Counted from the stretch's first letter, positions 8,929 through 18,998 are shown. The stretch is 64,000 nt of DNA from Solimonas thermocellulolyticum (GCF_040327995.1 NZ_JBEPIJ010000002.1:229582-293581), one strand, 5' to 3'. Program-made: numbers and translations. Notes: generated by a model not told the origin, from the letters alone.

Positions 8929-9218
8929 GTCGTGCCGTCCCCCGTGTGCTTGTGGGTCTGGGGCACGTCGATGCCGAGCAGCGGGGCGACGCCGAAAAAG
9001 CCCAGCAGGCTGCGCAGCTGCGGCGGCGCACCGACGAATTCGAGCGGGCGCCCGGCGCGTTGCGCGCGGCGCTTGAGCTCCAGCAGCAGCGCGATGCCGG
9101 CGCTGTCAGCCTCGCGCACGGCGTCGAGTTCGATGCGTCCGTCGGCGATCAGCGCGTCGGCGCGCGCGTAGCCTTGCGCGGCACGCGCGAAGCTCAGCGC
9201 ATCGGCTTCGAGCCTCAT
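8925..9218 (-). CDS. mlaB: STAS-domain protein MlaB
   Basis: A 97-aa STAS-domain protein. The pattern READSAGIALLLELKRRA (residues about 34-51) matches the STAS switch helix with its conserved serine. MlaB binds the ATPase MlaF on the cytoplasmic face and supports assembly and activity of the MlaFEDB complex. The ATG at 9218 overlaps the mlaC stop by 4 bp, and its own stop overlaps mlaA. The frame stays open upstream, but only as a shadow of mlaC. Confidence 0.9.
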   Translation of the reverse strand: MRLEADALSFARAAQGYARADALIADGRIELDAVREADSAGIALLLELKRRAQRAGRPLEFVGAPPQLRSLLGFFGVAPLLGIDVPQTHKHTGDGTT

Positions 9219-9850
9219 CGGGTGCCGTCGCCGGTCTCGGCGCCGACCACGAGCTGCCCGGCCTTGATGCGCTCGATCACCTTGGGGATGCCGTTGCGCT
9301 TGATCTCGGCGTCGAGCTGGGTGCGAAAGTTGAGCACCAGCGAGATGTTCTCGGCCTTGATGTCCCAGATCTTCCACTCCTCGCTGCCCTTGGGCTGGCG
9401 CACCGAGAACTCGATCGGGATCGGCGGCTTGCCCGGCTCCTTGCGGATGATGGTGGTCGCTACCGTGCCGCGGTTGCCGCTCAGGCGCGCCGGCTTGACT
9501 TCGATTTCGATCGAGTCGTAGTACTCGAGCAGGCGGTCGGCGTAGGTGCGGATCAGCATGTCCTTGAACGCGGCTTCGAACTCCGCGATCTGCTCGGGCG
9601 AGGCCGACTTGAGGTGGTTGCCGAGGATGACCTTGGCGATGTAGGGCGTATCGAAGTGCGGGACGATCTTGTCCTCGACCATCGCGTAAAAGGCGGCCTT
9701 GTCCTTCTGGTAAGTGGCCACGTTCTGGGCGATGTCGGCACGCACCGCGTCGGTGGCGTCGCGGATGATCTGGTCGGGCGCGGCGGCCTGCGCGGCGAAT
9801 GCCAGCAGCGTGCCGGTCAGGGCGGCGGTCAGGCGGGTCAGCAACGTCAC
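9215..9850 (-). CDS. mlaC: Periplasmic phospholipid carrier MlaC
   Basis: A 211-aa periplasmic protein with a cleavable signal peptide (about 1-22, ending AQA) and the MlaC/Ttg2D pattern: VEDKIVPHFD near residue 58, AKVILGNHLK, and an EWKIWDIKAENISLVLNFR stretch near residue 160. It shuttles phospholipid between MlaA at the outer membrane and MlaFEDB at the inner membrane. The start is GTG at 9850, overlapping the mlaD stop as GTGA, so translation is probably coupled. Confidence 0.95.
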   Translation of the reverse strand: MTLLTRLTAALTGTLLAFAAQAAAPDQIIRDATDAVRADIAQNVATYQKDKAAFYAMVEDKIVPHFDTPYIAKVILGNHLKSASPEQIAEFEAAFKDMLIRTYADRLLEYYDSIEIEVKPARLSGNRGTVATTIIRKEPGKPPIPIEFSVRQPKGSEEWKIWDIKAENISLVLNFRTQLDAEIKRNGIPKVIERIKAGQLVVGAETGDGTR

Positions 9851-10389
9851 GGTGCCTCTCCTGTCGATGGGCCTTTGGATGCGGTGAGCGCGTCGGCGAG
9901 CTTGGCGATCGCTTCGGCGAGCTTGTCGTTTTCGCTCTCCCCCTGGCCGGCGAGGAACTGGCCGATCAGGTTCTCCAGCACCAGCGCGCCTTGGGTCAGC
10001 GTCAGTTCGCTGCCGTCACGCAGAAACTCGTCCATGCCGCCGGGCTCCAGGCCGATGTACTGCTCGCCGAGTAGGCCGGCGGTGAGGATCTTGGCGCTCG
10101 AATCCTCGGGGATGCGGTCGAAGCGCTCGAAGATGTCGAGCGTCACGCGCGCCTCGAAGGTTTCGGGGTCGATCTCGATCGCGCGCACGCGCCCGATCTT
10201 GACACCGGCCATCGTCACCGCCGAACCCGGCTTGAGTCCGCCGATGTTGCCGAACTTCGCGGTGACCGTGTAGGTGGACCCTCCGCCGACGCCGTCGAGA
10301 CTGGCGACGCGGAACGTCAGGACGAAGATGGCGGCGACGCCGAGGCAGACGAACAAGCCGACCAGAATCTCCAGCGCTTTGGATTGCAT
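9847..10389 (-). CDS. mlaD: MCE-domain protein MlaD
   Basis: A 180-aa protein with one N-terminal membrane helix (about 8-26) and one MCE domain (about 40-120; the signature GSAVTMAGVKIGRV is clear). In the family, six copies form a hydrophobic ring on MlaE that conducts lipid. The C-terminal part (GALVLENLIGQFL) matches the helical segment lining the pore. Its start lies 30 bp after mlaE, and it overlaps mlaC by 4 bp. Confidence 0.95.
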   Translation of the reverse strand: MQSKALEILVGLFVCLGVAAIFVLTFRVASLDGVGGGSTYTVTAKFGNIGGLKPGSAVTMAGVKIGRVRAIEIDPETFEARVTLDIFERFDRIPEDSSAKILTAGLLGEQYIGLEPGGMDEFLRDGSELTLTQGALVLENLIGQFLAGQGESENDKLAEAIAKLADALTASKGPSTGEAP

Positions 10390-10419
10390 GGGCGTGGTCC
10401 TAGGGTCGTGTGGAGGCCG

Positions 10420-11187
10420 TTAACCGAACATGAACGCGGTGAGGATGAAGTCCAGCGCCAGGATCGACAGCGAGGACACGACAACGGTCGAGGTCGTGGC
10501 CCGCGACACGCCTTCCGAGGTCGGCGCCGCGTGATAACCCTGGTAGACCGCGATCCAACTGATCGCAGCGCCGAACACCAGCGCCTTGAAGTAGCTCTGC
10601 ACGAGGTCTTTGATCTCGACGCTGCTGCGGATCTGCGACCAGTAGCTGCCGGCGTCGACGCCGAGCAGTTCGACACCGATCGCATGTCCGCCGGCGACGC
10701 CGATCGCCATCACGCAGAAGATGCCGGACAGCAGCGGCATCGCGATCAATCCGGCGAGAAAGCGCGGCGCGATGACGCGGCGCATCGGGTCGACCGCCAT
10801 CATCTCCATCGCCGAGAGCTGGTCGGTGGCGCGCATCAGCCCGATCTCGGCAGCCAGCGCCGAACCGGCGCGGCCGGCGAACAGCAGCGCGGTGACCACC
10901 GGCCCCAGCTCGCGCACGATCACCAGCGCGACGAACACGCCGAGCGACTCCTCGGCACCGAAGCGCACCAGCGTGCGAAAGCCCTGCAGTGCCAGCACCA
11001 TGCCGACGAAGCTGCCGGACAGCACGATGATGATCAGCGACAGCACGCCAACGCTATAGATCTGCTGCACCACGAGGCGCGGACGCAGCAGCGCAGCCGG
11101 CACCGCGGCGAGCATCGTCAGCAGGAAAAACTGGGCGCGGCCGAGACCGGCGAGGAATCCCGACAGGACCTGCCAGATGCCGTTCAT
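10420..11187 (-). CDS. mlaE: Lipid transporter permease MlaE
   Basis: A 255-aa MlaE-family permease with about five to six membrane helices. Conserved features include GSFVGMVLALQG near residue 58, ELGPVVTALLFAGRAGSA near 93-110, and the EMMAVDP coupling motif near 128. It is the membrane core of MlaFEDB. The start codon lies only 21 bp after the heptad element at 11209-11304, which separates it from mlaF, its usual close neighbour. Confidence 0.95.
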   Translation of the reverse strand: MNGIWQVLSGFLAGLGRAQFFLLTMLAAVPAALLRPRLVVQQIYSVGVLSLIIIVLSGSFVGMVLALQGFRTLVRFGAEESLGVFVALVIVRELGPVVTALLFAGRAGSALAAEIGLMRATDQLSAMEMMAVDPMRRVIAPRFLAGLIAMPLLSGIFCVMAIGVAGGHAIGVELLGVDAGSYWSQIRSSVEIKDLVQSYFKALVFGAAISWIAVYQGYHAAPTSEGVSRATTSTVVVSSLSILALDFILTAFMFG

Positions 11188-11208
11188 GCCGCAGCTCCGC
11201 TGCGGCAG

Positions 11209-11304
11209 TTTCCAGCGATCAGTTTCCAGTTACCAGTAGAAGCACGGCGTGGCGCTGCTGGCGCAGGCGGCTGTTTCTGGAAACTGGAAACTGGAAACTT
11301 GAAA
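11209..11304. repeat. Bipolar heptad element between mlaF and mlaE
   Basis: Two 28-nt arms face each other. The left arm (11209-11236) reads TTTCCAG, CGATCAG, TTTCCAG, TTACCAG. The right arm (11277-11304) reads CTGGAAA three times, then CTTGAAA. The arms are inverted copies and could form a hairpin around a 40-nt GC-rich loop. It occupies most of the 127-bp gap between two genes that must be co-transcribed. Confidence 0.8.
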
Positions 11305-11314
11305 CTACTTACTT

Positions 11315-12139
11315 TCACGCCGTCTCTCCCATCAGATCGCCTTCGAGCGTGCGTGCCGTCTTGTACTGAAAGGCGATCGGCCCGTCGTAGCGGCCTTCGA
11401 GGAACTGGCGCACCAGCGGCGATTCGGAAGCGCGGATCGCCTCCGGCGTGCCGTGGTCCAGCACCTTGCCGCCGTGGACGATGTAGGCGTAGTCGGAGAT
11501 CGACAGCACTTCCTCGACGTCGTGGGAGACGACGATGCTGGTGATGCCCAGCGACTCGTTGAGCGAGCGAATCAGACGCATCAGCACGCCCATGCTGATC
11601 GGGTCCTGTCCGGTGAAGGGTTCGTCGTACATGACCATGTCCGGATCCAGGGCGATCGCGCGTGCCAGCGCCACGCGCCGCGCCATGCCGCCGGACAACT
11701 GTTCGGGATAGAGCTGCGCCGCACCACGCAGGCCGACGGCTTCGAGCTTCATCAGCACGATGTCGCGGATCAGCGCCTCCGGCAGTTGGGTGTGTTCGCG
11801 CAGCGGAAAGGCGACGTTCTCGAACACCGACAGATCGGTCAGCAGCGCGCCGTGCTGGAACAGCAGGCCCATGCGCTTGCGCAGGCGGTAGAGCGACTGG
11901 CGTCCGAGCTTGTGCACGTCTTCACCGTCGAACAGCACGCTGCCGGCGCTGGGCCGCCACTGGCCGCCGATGATGCGCAGCAGCGTCGTCTTGCCGGTGC
12001 CCGACGGTCCCATGATCGCGGTCACGCGGCCGCGGCGGATGTCGATGTCGACGCCGTCGTAGATCGGCCGCGCGTCGTAACCGAAGCGCAGGCCGCGCAC
12101 GCGCACGAGGACGTCATCATTCGGATCAATGCGGCTCAT
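11315..12139 (-). CDS. mlaF: ABC ATPase MlaF
   Basis: A 274-aa ABC ATPase: Walker A GPSGTGKTT near residue 43, signature LSGGMARR near 147, Walker B MVMYDEP near 168, and switch His (SHDVEE) near 203. It powers lipid movement by MlaFEDB at the inner membrane. It is the first gene of the mla run, 54 bp after lipB on the same strand, so it may belong to the larger mreB-lipB transcription unit or have its own promoter in that gap. Confidence 0.95.
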   Translation of the reverse strand: MSRIDPNDDVLVRVRGLRFGYDARPIYDGVDIDIRRGRVTAIMGPSGTGKTTLLRIIGGQWRPSAGSVLFDGEDVHKLGRQSLYRLRKRMGLLFQHGALLTDLSVFENVAFPLREHTQLPEALIRDIVLMKLEAVGLRGAAQLYPEQLSGGMARRVALARAIALDPDMVMYDEPFTGQDPISMGVLMRLIRSLNESLGITSIVVSHDVEEVLSISDYAYIVHGGKVLDHGTPEAIRASESPLVRQFLEGRYDGPIAFQYKTARTLEGDLMGETA

Positions 12140-12193
12140 CGCGGATTTTCACGTGCGGCCACGCATGTGCGGCCGTCGGCGGTCGGGGACGGA

Positions 12194-12883
<690 letters not shown>

Positions 12884-12890
12884 CGTCCGC

Positions 12891-14027
12891 TCAGATGTCG
12901 AGCCACAGGCGCACGGTGTCGATCATCTGGGTCAGCAGGCCGCCTTCGGCGACCGGCTGCAAGGCGACGAGCGGCAAGGTGCGCAAGGTCTTGCCGTCGA
13001 CGCTCAGCGTCACCGTGCCGAGCACCTGTCCGGCGGCGATCGGCGCCACCACTTGCGCCTCGACCACCGGGTCTATGCTCAGGCGATCACCGCTGCCGCG
13101 CGGCAGCGACAGCGCGACCGTCTCGGCGACGCCGACCGGCAGCTCGCCGACCTCGCCTTTCCAGACGCGGACCCGCGACACCGGCTTGTCCGCGCCGAAC
13201 AGGGCGATGTTTTCGTAGAAGCGGAAGCCGTAGTCGAGCAGCGCCTTGGACGCCGTGGCGCGCTCGCGCATGCCGCTGGTGCCCATGACCACGGTGATCA
13301 GACGACGTCCGTCGCGCACTGACGATGCAGCCAGACAGTAGCCCGCAGCCTCGGTGTGGCCGGTCTTGATGCCGTCGGCGCCCGGTTCCATGTCGAGCAG
13401 CAGATTGCGGTTCGGCTGACGAATCGCACCGCGATGGCCGAAGGTGAATTCGCGCACGGCGAAGCGCTTGTAGTCCTCGGGGAAGTCGCGGATCAGTGCG
13501 TCCGAGAGCAGGGCCACGTCGTGGGCCGTGGTGTAGTGCTGTGGATGTGGCAGGCCCGTGGAATTGACATAGTGCGTGTCCTTCATGCCCAGGCGCGCCG
13601 CGTGCTTGTTCATCAGCTCGGCGAACACCGCCTCGTCGCCGGCGATGTGCTCGGCGATCGCCACCGTCGCGTCGTTACCAGACTGCACGATGCTGCCCAT
13701 CAGCAGATCCTCGAAGCGCACGCGTTTGCCGACCTCGACAAAGGTGCGCGAGCCCTCGGTGCGCCAGGCCTTCTCGCTGATCAAGACCTGGTCGTCCAGC
13801 CTCACGTGGCCGCGCGCCAGCTCGTCGAAGGCAACGTAGGCGGTCATGATTTTGGTGATGCTCGCCGGTTCGACGCGCTGCATCGCATTCTTTTCGGCGA
13901 GTACTTGCCGGCTGTCGAAGTCGTAGAGCACGTAGCTGGTGGCGGCGATGTCCGGCGGCGCGGGCACTTCGGCGATCACGACCGACGGCAGGCACGCGAG
14001 GCACAACAGTCTGAGAAATCCTTTCAT
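12891..14027 (-). CDS. dacC: D-alanyl-D-alanine carboxypeptidase (PBP5/6 type)
   Basis: A 378-aa serine-type D,D-carboxypeptidase of the DacA/DacC class, which trims pentapeptide stems in the periplasm. Motifs: SITK near residue 56 (active-site Ser), SGN near 113, KTG near 208, and a C-terminal DacA beta-domain followed by an amphipathic anchoring helix. A signal peptide spans about 1-19. ATG 14027 is chosen because it begins the signal peptide; 24 further residues upstream in frame look spurious. dacA is an equally fair name. Confidence 0.93.
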   Translation of the reverse strand: MKGFLRLLCLACLPSVVIAEVPAPPDIAATSYVLYDFDSRQVLAEKNAMQRVEPASITKIMTAYVAFDELARGHVRLDDQVLISEKAWRTEGSRTFVEVGKRVRFEDLLMGSIVQSGNDATVAIAEHIAGDEAVFAELMNKHAARLGMKDTHYVNSTGLPHPQHYTTAHDVALLSDALIRDFPEDYKRFAVREFTFGHRGAIRQPNRNLLLDMEPGADGIKTGHTEAAGYCLAASSVRDGRRLITVVMGTSGMRERATASKALLDYGFRFYENIALFGADKPVSRVRVWKGEVGELPVGVAETVALSLPRGSGDRLSIDPVVEAQVVAPIAAGQVLGTVTLSVDGKTLRTLPLVALQPVAEGGLLTQMIDTVRLWLDI

Positions 14028-14095
14028 GACGGCAGGGTCGGTGATGGAAAGTGAAAGCCGGCGCGCGCGGCCAAGCCGAAGTTTAACGACTGTGT

Positions 14096-14914
14096 TCACC
14101 GGCGCATCCAGATGGGTGCGAATCCGGCCTGACGCAAGCGTGCGTGCGCGGATTCGGCCGCGGCCGAATCCGTGAACGGTCCGAGCACGACGCGGTGCAC
14201 CGCCTCGCCAGGGCCCTCGTCGATCAGGATCTGCGCGTCGCGGTGGCCGTGACGCGCCAGTTCCTCCTTCATCGCCACCGCGTTGATCGGATCGGCATAG
14301 GCGGCGATCTGCAGCCAGTTTTCGTTCGGTGCGGCGGGGGGGGCGAGCGGATCGAGGGCGACGACCTCGACCTCGGCGCTGCCGGCTTCGAGCATGCCGA
14401 GCTTGGCGGCCGCGGCGTAGGACAGGTCGATGACGCGGCCGCGGTGAAACGGACCGCGGTCGTTGATGCGCACGACCACGCTGCGGCCGTCGTCGAGTCG
14501 CGTGACGCGCGCGTAGCTCGGCAGCGGCAGCGACTTGTGCGCCGCCGTCATCTGGTACATGTCATAGACTTCGCCGTTGGCCGTGCGGTTGCCGTGGAAC
14601 TTCTTGCCGTACCACGAGGCGATGCCGCGCTCGCGAAAGCCGCGCGCGTCGTCGAGCACGCGGTAGGTTCTGCCGAACACGCTGTAGGTCGGCGCGTTGC
14701 CGCTGCGCGAGCGCGGCTCCGAGCGCGGCACGGCATCGGGAATGTGCTCGATGCCGTCGGGCACCTCGTGCGGCGCCGGCGCCGCATCGCGTTCGAGCGC
14801 ATAGCGTCCGGCGTTGGGGTCGTCGCTGTTTGGCTGGCGCTTGGGTCCGGGGGCGCCGCAAGCGGCTAGCGCGGCCGCAAGCAGCAGCATCGTGGCGCGT
14901 CGCCCGGCTCGCAT
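14096..14914 (-). CDS. rlpA: Septal ring lytic transglycosylase RlpA
   Basis: A 272-aa lipoprotein (lipobox Cys19, LAAC). It has a double-psi beta-barrel RlpA domain at about 90-180 (RGIASWYGKKFHGNRTANGE with the catalytic Asp in RINDRGPF) and a SPOR domain at about 200-270 that binds denuded glycan at the septum. The ATG at 14914 forms TGATG with the mltB stop; a TTG one codon upstream is possible but less likely. It sits between mltB and the D,D-carboxypeptidase gene, as in pseudomonads. Confidence 0.93.
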   Translation of the reverse strand: MRAGRRATMLLLAAALAACGAPGPKRQPNSDDPNAGRYALERDAAPAPHEVPDGIEHIPDAVPRSEPRSRSGNAPTYSVFGRTYRVLDDARGFRERGIASWYGKKFHGNRTANGEVYDMYQMTAAHKSLPLPSYARVTRLDDGRSVVVRINDRGPFHRGRVIDLSYAAAAKLGMLEAGSAEVEVVALDPLAPPAAPNENWLQIAAYADPINAVAMKEELARHGHRDAQILIDEGPGEAVHRVVLGPFTDSAAAESAHARLRQAGFAPIWMRR

Positions 14915-15927
14915 CAAATGGACGTCTCCTCACGCGCGGCGGCGTACGCCTGTTCGATGCGCTGCGCGAGCTGGGCCACCGCCATGCCGTAGAACACGCG
15001 CGGGTTGTACGACATCACCGAGTAGAAGTTCGGCAACGCCAACCAGTATTCGCGCCCGCCGCCGTCGAGCGTCAGTTCGATCAGGCCGACCTGGGTCTGC
15101 GGCGGCAGCGTGGTGGCGGCCTTGACGCCGAGGGATTCTAGTGCGGCCACGGTGTGAGTGACGTTGCGGCCGTTGACCGGCACGCCGTCGGGTGGCGCGT
15201 CGGCGAGCTGCGCGCGCACCACCAGCGGCTCGCCGCGGCGCCAGGCACGCGTTCGGTCGTACTGCGTCAGGTAGCGGCCGATCGAGCCGATGGCATCGGC
15301 TAGGGTCCACAGGTCGCGGCGCCCGTCACCGTCGAAGTCGACGGCGAGGCGCCGGTAGTTGCTCGGCATGAACTGCGCGGCGCCCATCGCGCCGGCATAG
15401 GAGCCCTGCGGCTGCGCCGGCTCGAAGCCAAAGTCGCGGCAGAAGGCGAAGAACTCGGCCAGCTCGGCGAGAAAGAACGCATGTCGCGTCGGGTGATCGA
15501 AGCCCTGCGTCGCCAGTGCGTCGAGCACGCGCACCGAGCCGGTGATGCGGCCGTAGCGCGTCTCGATGCCGAGAATGCCGGCGATCACCGCCGGCGGCAC
15601 GCCGTACTCGGCCTCGGCGCGCGCCAGGTACGCTCGCTGCGTGCGCAGCAGCTCGGCGCCGTGGCGGATGCGGTCGTCGTCGATGCGCCGCGCATACTGC
15701 GTCCAAGTCTCGGTCTTCTCCGGCGCCTTCTGTTCGCGCTCGACCAGTTGCGGTAGACGCTGCGCTCCGGCCAGCGACTGACGTACCCAGTCGAGCTGTT
15801 TGGTGTCGAACGCGAACTGGCTCGACAGCCGCGCCAGGAGCTCCGGCGTGCGCGCGTGGTTGCCGTAGTCGGCGCGCGCAGGGAGAGTGCAGGCGAGTAG
15901 CAGCAGAGCGATCGTGGACTTCGTCAT
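14914..15927 (-). CDS. mltB: Membrane-bound lytic murein transglycosylase B
   Basis: A 337-aa SLT-family enzyme with a signal peptide (about 1-18) and no obvious lipobox Cys, so it is periplasmic rather than lipid-anchored here. Catalytic region: GILGIETRYGR with the essential Glu near residue 122, then GAMGAAQFMPS near 186 and a DGDGRRDLW calcium-like loop near 207. It cleaves glycan strands to 1,6-anhydro ends. It starts at ATG 15927 and overlaps the rodA stop by 4 bp. Confidence 0.93.
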   Translation of the reverse strand: MTKSTIALLLLACTLPARADYGNHARTPELLARLSSQFAFDTKQLDWVRQSLAGAQRLPQLVEREQKAPEKTETWTQYARRIDDDRIRHGAELLRTQRAYLARAEAEYGVPPAVIAGILGIETRYGRITGSVRVLDALATQGFDHPTRHAFFLAELAEFFAFCRDFGFEPAQPQGSYAGAMGAAQFMPSNYRRLAVDFDGDGRRDLWTLADAIGSIGRYLTQYDRTRAWRRGEPLVVRAQLADAPPDGVPVNGRNVTHTVAALESLGVKAATTLPPQTQVGLIELTLDGGGREYWLALPNFYSVMSYNPRVFYGMAVAQLAQRIEQAYAAAREETSI

Positions 15928-17060
15928 TGCGCGAGCAGTTTGCGGTGGGTCTGGATCGACATGAGGATACCGAAGCAGGCGAGCAGCGACACCGCCGAGG
16001 TGCCGCCATAGCTCAGCAGCGGCAGCGGTACGCCCACCACCGGCAACAGGCCGACGACCATGCCGACGTTGATGAACACGTAGACGAAGAAGGTCATCGC
16101 AAACGCGCCGCCGAGCAGGCGCTGGAAGGTGTCCTGCGCGCGCAGCGCGATCCACAGGCTGCGGCCGACGATCGCCAGATACAGCGCCAGCAGCAGCAGC
16201 ACGCCGAGCAGGCCGAACTCCTCGGCGTAGACCGCGAAGATGAAATCGGTGTGCGCCTCCGGCAGGAAGTCGAGCTTGGCCTGGGTGCCGTTGAGCCAGC
16301 CCTTGCCGAACAGGCCGCCGGAGCCAATCGCGATCTTCGACTGGGTGATGTGATAGCCGGCGCCGAGCGGATCGCTCTCGGGATTGAGCAGCGTGAGGAT
16401 GCGCTGGCGCTGGTAGTCGTGCAGACGCTCCCAAAGGATCGGCGCCGTCGCGCCGATCGCCGCCAGCGCCGTGAAGATCCAGCGCCATTGCAGGCCGGCG
16501 AAGAACAGGGCGAAGCCACCGGCGGCGATGATCAGCAGTGCGGTCCCCAGGTCCGGCTGGTCCATGATCAGGCCCGAGGGGATGCCGATCAAAAGCAGGG
16601 CGATGCCAATCGTCAGCAGGCTCGGTGGCAGCCGCCGGTGATGCAGGAAGGCGGCGACCGTCATCGGCATCGCCAGCTTCATCAGCTCCGACGGCTGGAA
16701 GCGGATCACGCCCAGATCGAGCCAGCGCTGCGCGCCCTTGGCGTGGTCGCCGAGCGCCAGCACCAGCACCAGCAGCACCACCGTCACGCAGTAGATCCAC
16801 GGGGCGAAGCCGCGATACAGATCGGGCGGCGCCTGGGCGAAGGCGACCATCACGACCAGCCCCAGCAACAGTCGTTGCACCTGGCTCCAGACCGCCGGCA
16901 TCGAATGACCGGAGGCGGAGTACTGCACGAACAGGCCGATTGCGGCGACCGCCAGCAGCATCAAGAGCAGCGGCAGGTCGATGTGCCAGGTTTCCAGCCA
17001 ATCGCCCAGCCCCGGTTCGGGCTTGCGCGGGCGCGCGCCGTGCAAGATCTGCGCGATCAT
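15924..17060 (-). CDS. rodA: Peptidoglycan glycosyltransferase RodA
   Basis: A 378-aa SEDS-family polymerase with about ten membrane helices. Conserved segments include QPSELMKL near residue 122, the DQPDLGTALL motif near 167, and the FIFAVYAEEFGLLG stretch with the catalytic Asp just before it near 271. It polymerises lipid II for side-wall synthesis together with PBP2. It overlaps mrdA and mltB by 4 bp each. Confidence 0.96.
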   Translation of the reverse strand: MIAQILHGARPRKPEPGLGDWLETWHIDLPLLLMLLAVAAIGLFVQYSASGHSMPAVWSQVQRLLLGLVVMVAFAQAPPDLYRGFAPWIYCVTVVLLVLVLALGDHAKGAQRWLDLGVIRFQPSELMKLAMPMTVAAFLHHRRLPPSLLTIGIALLLIGIPSGLIMDQPDLGTALLIIAAGGFALFFAGLQWRWIFTALAAIGATAPILWERLHDYQRQRILTLLNPESDPLGAGYHITQSKIAIGSGGLFGKGWLNGTQAKLDFLPEAHTDFIFAVYAEEFGLLGVLLLLALYLAIVGRSLWIALRAQDTFQRLLGGAFAMTFFVYVFINVGMVVGLLPVVGVPLPLLSYGGTSAVSLLACFGILMSIQTHRKLLAQ

Positions 17061-18994
17061 GGCGCGGCACTGCGCGTGGCGGGTCGCTCCGGCGGCGGCG
17101 GCACGATGGTCGGCTCACCATCGAAAAGCACCTCGCCTAGCAGGTACTGGTCCATCACCATGCGCGCGATCGGTGCCGCGACCGCGCTGCCGCCGCCGGC
17201 GTGCTCGGCGATCACGGCGATGGCGATGCGCGGCGCCTCCACCGGCGCAAAGGCGATGAACAGCGCGTGGTCGCGCAGGTGCACGGGCGTCTCCGCCAGC
17301 GTCGGCGCACGAGTCTCGTCCTGGCGCAGCGAAGCCACCTGCGCGGTGCCGGTCTTGGCCGCGATGCGGTAAGGCGCGTCCTTGCCGATGCGCTGGGCGG
17401 TGCCCGAGGGTGAGTGGGTGACGTCTTCCATCGCGGCGATCACGGTGGCCCAGTTGCGGTTGTCCTTGAGTTCGATGCGTGGCAGCGGCTCGGGTTCGAT
17501 CGTCGTGCGCTCGCGCGTGATCGGGTCCTCGATCGCGCGCAGCACGTGTGGCTTGAAGCCGCCGCCGCGCATGGCGATGCGCGCGGTCATCTGCGCGAGC
17601 TGGACCGGTGTGGTCAGCGTATAGCCCTGACCGATGCCCACGTTCAAGGTTTCACCGGGATACCAACTCTCGCGGCGCACGCGCTGTTTCCACTCACGCG
17701 AGGGGAACAGCCCGCCCTTTTCGAGCGGAACGTCGAGGCCGGTCGGTGCGCCCAGACCGAAGCCGGTCATCGCCGCGTGGATGCGGTCGATGCCCAGATT
17801 CATCGCGAGCTGATAGAAGTAGATGTCGCAGGAACGCATCACGCCAAGCGCCATATCGACCCAGCCGTGGCCGCTGCGCTTCCAGCAACGGTACTTGCGC
17901 GACGAGCCGGGCAGCGACATCTGGCCGCCGCAGAATTCGCGGTGGCTCGGATCGGTGACGCCGTACTCGAGGCCGGCCAGGGCCATGGCCGGCTTGACCG
18001 TGGATCCGGGCGGATAAGTGCCCTGCAGCGCACGGTTGTAGAGCGGGCGCTGCGGGTCGTCCAGCAGGGCCTGGTAGTCCGTGCGGCTGATACCCTCGAC
18101 GAAGAAGTGCGGATCGAAGCCGGGTTTGCTGACCAGGGCGATGACCTCGCCGCTGGTCGGGTCGATGGCGACCACCGCGCCGGTGAGCGGTCCCAAGGCG
18201 CGTTCGGCGACGAGCTGCACGCGCGCGTCTAGCGACAGGATCAAGTTGCGGCCCGGATAGCCGCGGCGGTAGTCGAGTTCGCGCAGCGGGCGGCCGAAGG
18301 CATTGGCCTCGATGATCTTGGCGCCGGGTTCGCCGCGCAGCAGCTCCTCGCGGCTTTTCTCGACCCCGATCTTGCCGATCTGGTTGATGCCGCGATACGC
18401 CGCTGCGTCGACCTGTTGCAGCTCCTGTTCGGTGATGCCGCCCACATATCCGACGATGTGCGCGGCGCTGGCGCCGAGCGGGTAATTGCGCGACAGCCCG
18501 GCGGTGACCTCGACGCCCGGAAACTCGTGGCGGCGGATCTCGTAGCGCGCGACCTCCTCCATCGACAGGTTCGAGCGCAGCGGCACGCCGCGGTAGCGCG
18601 GCGTCTTGGCGACGCGGTCGCGGAAGCGTTCGAGGTCGGTGGCGCCGATGTCGATGATCGCGGCGAGGCGCTGCAGCGTCTGCGCCATGTCCGGGACCTG
18701 CTCGGGCGTGATCTCCAGCACGAAGGCCGGCTGGTTCTGTGCGAGCACGACGCCGTTACGGTCGTAGATCAGGCCACGCACCGGAGCAACCGGTACGACG
18801 CGCATGCGATTCTCGTCGGCGCGCGTGGAAAAGTAGCCGTGCTGCGAGATCTGCAGATTCACGAGTCGGGCGATCAGCAGGCCGAGGCCCAGCACCAGCA
18901 TCAGCACGGCGACGGCACTGCGCGCGAGAAAGGCCTTGCGCTCGTCGCGCACGTTCTTCAGCGCATCGCGCCGGCGCGGTGGACCAAGCATCAT
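17057..18994 (-). CDS. mrdA: Penicillin-binding protein 2
   Basis: A 645-aa class B PBP. One membrane anchor (about 25-47), a pedestal/dimerisation domain, then a transpeptidase domain with STVK near residue 332 (active-site Ser), SCD near 391 in place of SxN, and KTG near 549. It crosslinks new glycan in the elongasome with RodA. The C-terminus is Pro-rich. The first two codons are both ATG (18994 and 18991), so the start may be one residue shorter. Confidence 0.96.
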   Translation of the reverse strand: MMLGPPRRRDALKNVRDERKAFLARSAVAVLMLVLGLGLLIARLVNLQISQHGYFSTRADENRMRVVPVAPVRGLIYDRNGVVLAQNQPAFVLEITPEQVPDMAQTLQRLAAIIDIGATDLERFRDRVAKTPRYRGVPLRSNLSMEEVARYEIRRHEFPGVEVTAGLSRNYPLGASAAHIVGYVGGITEQELQQVDAAAYRGINQIGKIGVEKSREELLRGEPGAKIIEANAFGRPLRELDYRRGYPGRNLILSLDARVQLVAERALGPLTGAVVAIDPTSGEVIALVSKPGFDPHFFVEGISRTDYQALLDDPQRPLYNRALQGTYPPGSTVKPAMALAGLEYGVTDPSHREFCGGQMSLPGSSRKYRCWKRSGHGWVDMALGVMRSCDIYFYQLAMNLGIDRIHAAMTGFGLGAPTGLDVPLEKGGLFPSREWKQRVRRESWYPGETLNVGIGQGYTLTTPVQLAQMTARIAMRGGGFKPHVLRAIEDPITRERTTIEPEPLPRIELKDNRNWATVIAAMEDVTHSPSGTAQRIGKDAPYRIAAKTGTAQVASLRQDETRAPTLAETPVHLRDHALFIAFAPVEAPRIAIAVIAEHAGGGSAVAAPIARMVMDQYLLGEVLFDGEPTIVPPPPERPATRSAAP

Positions 18995-18998
18995 GCGC

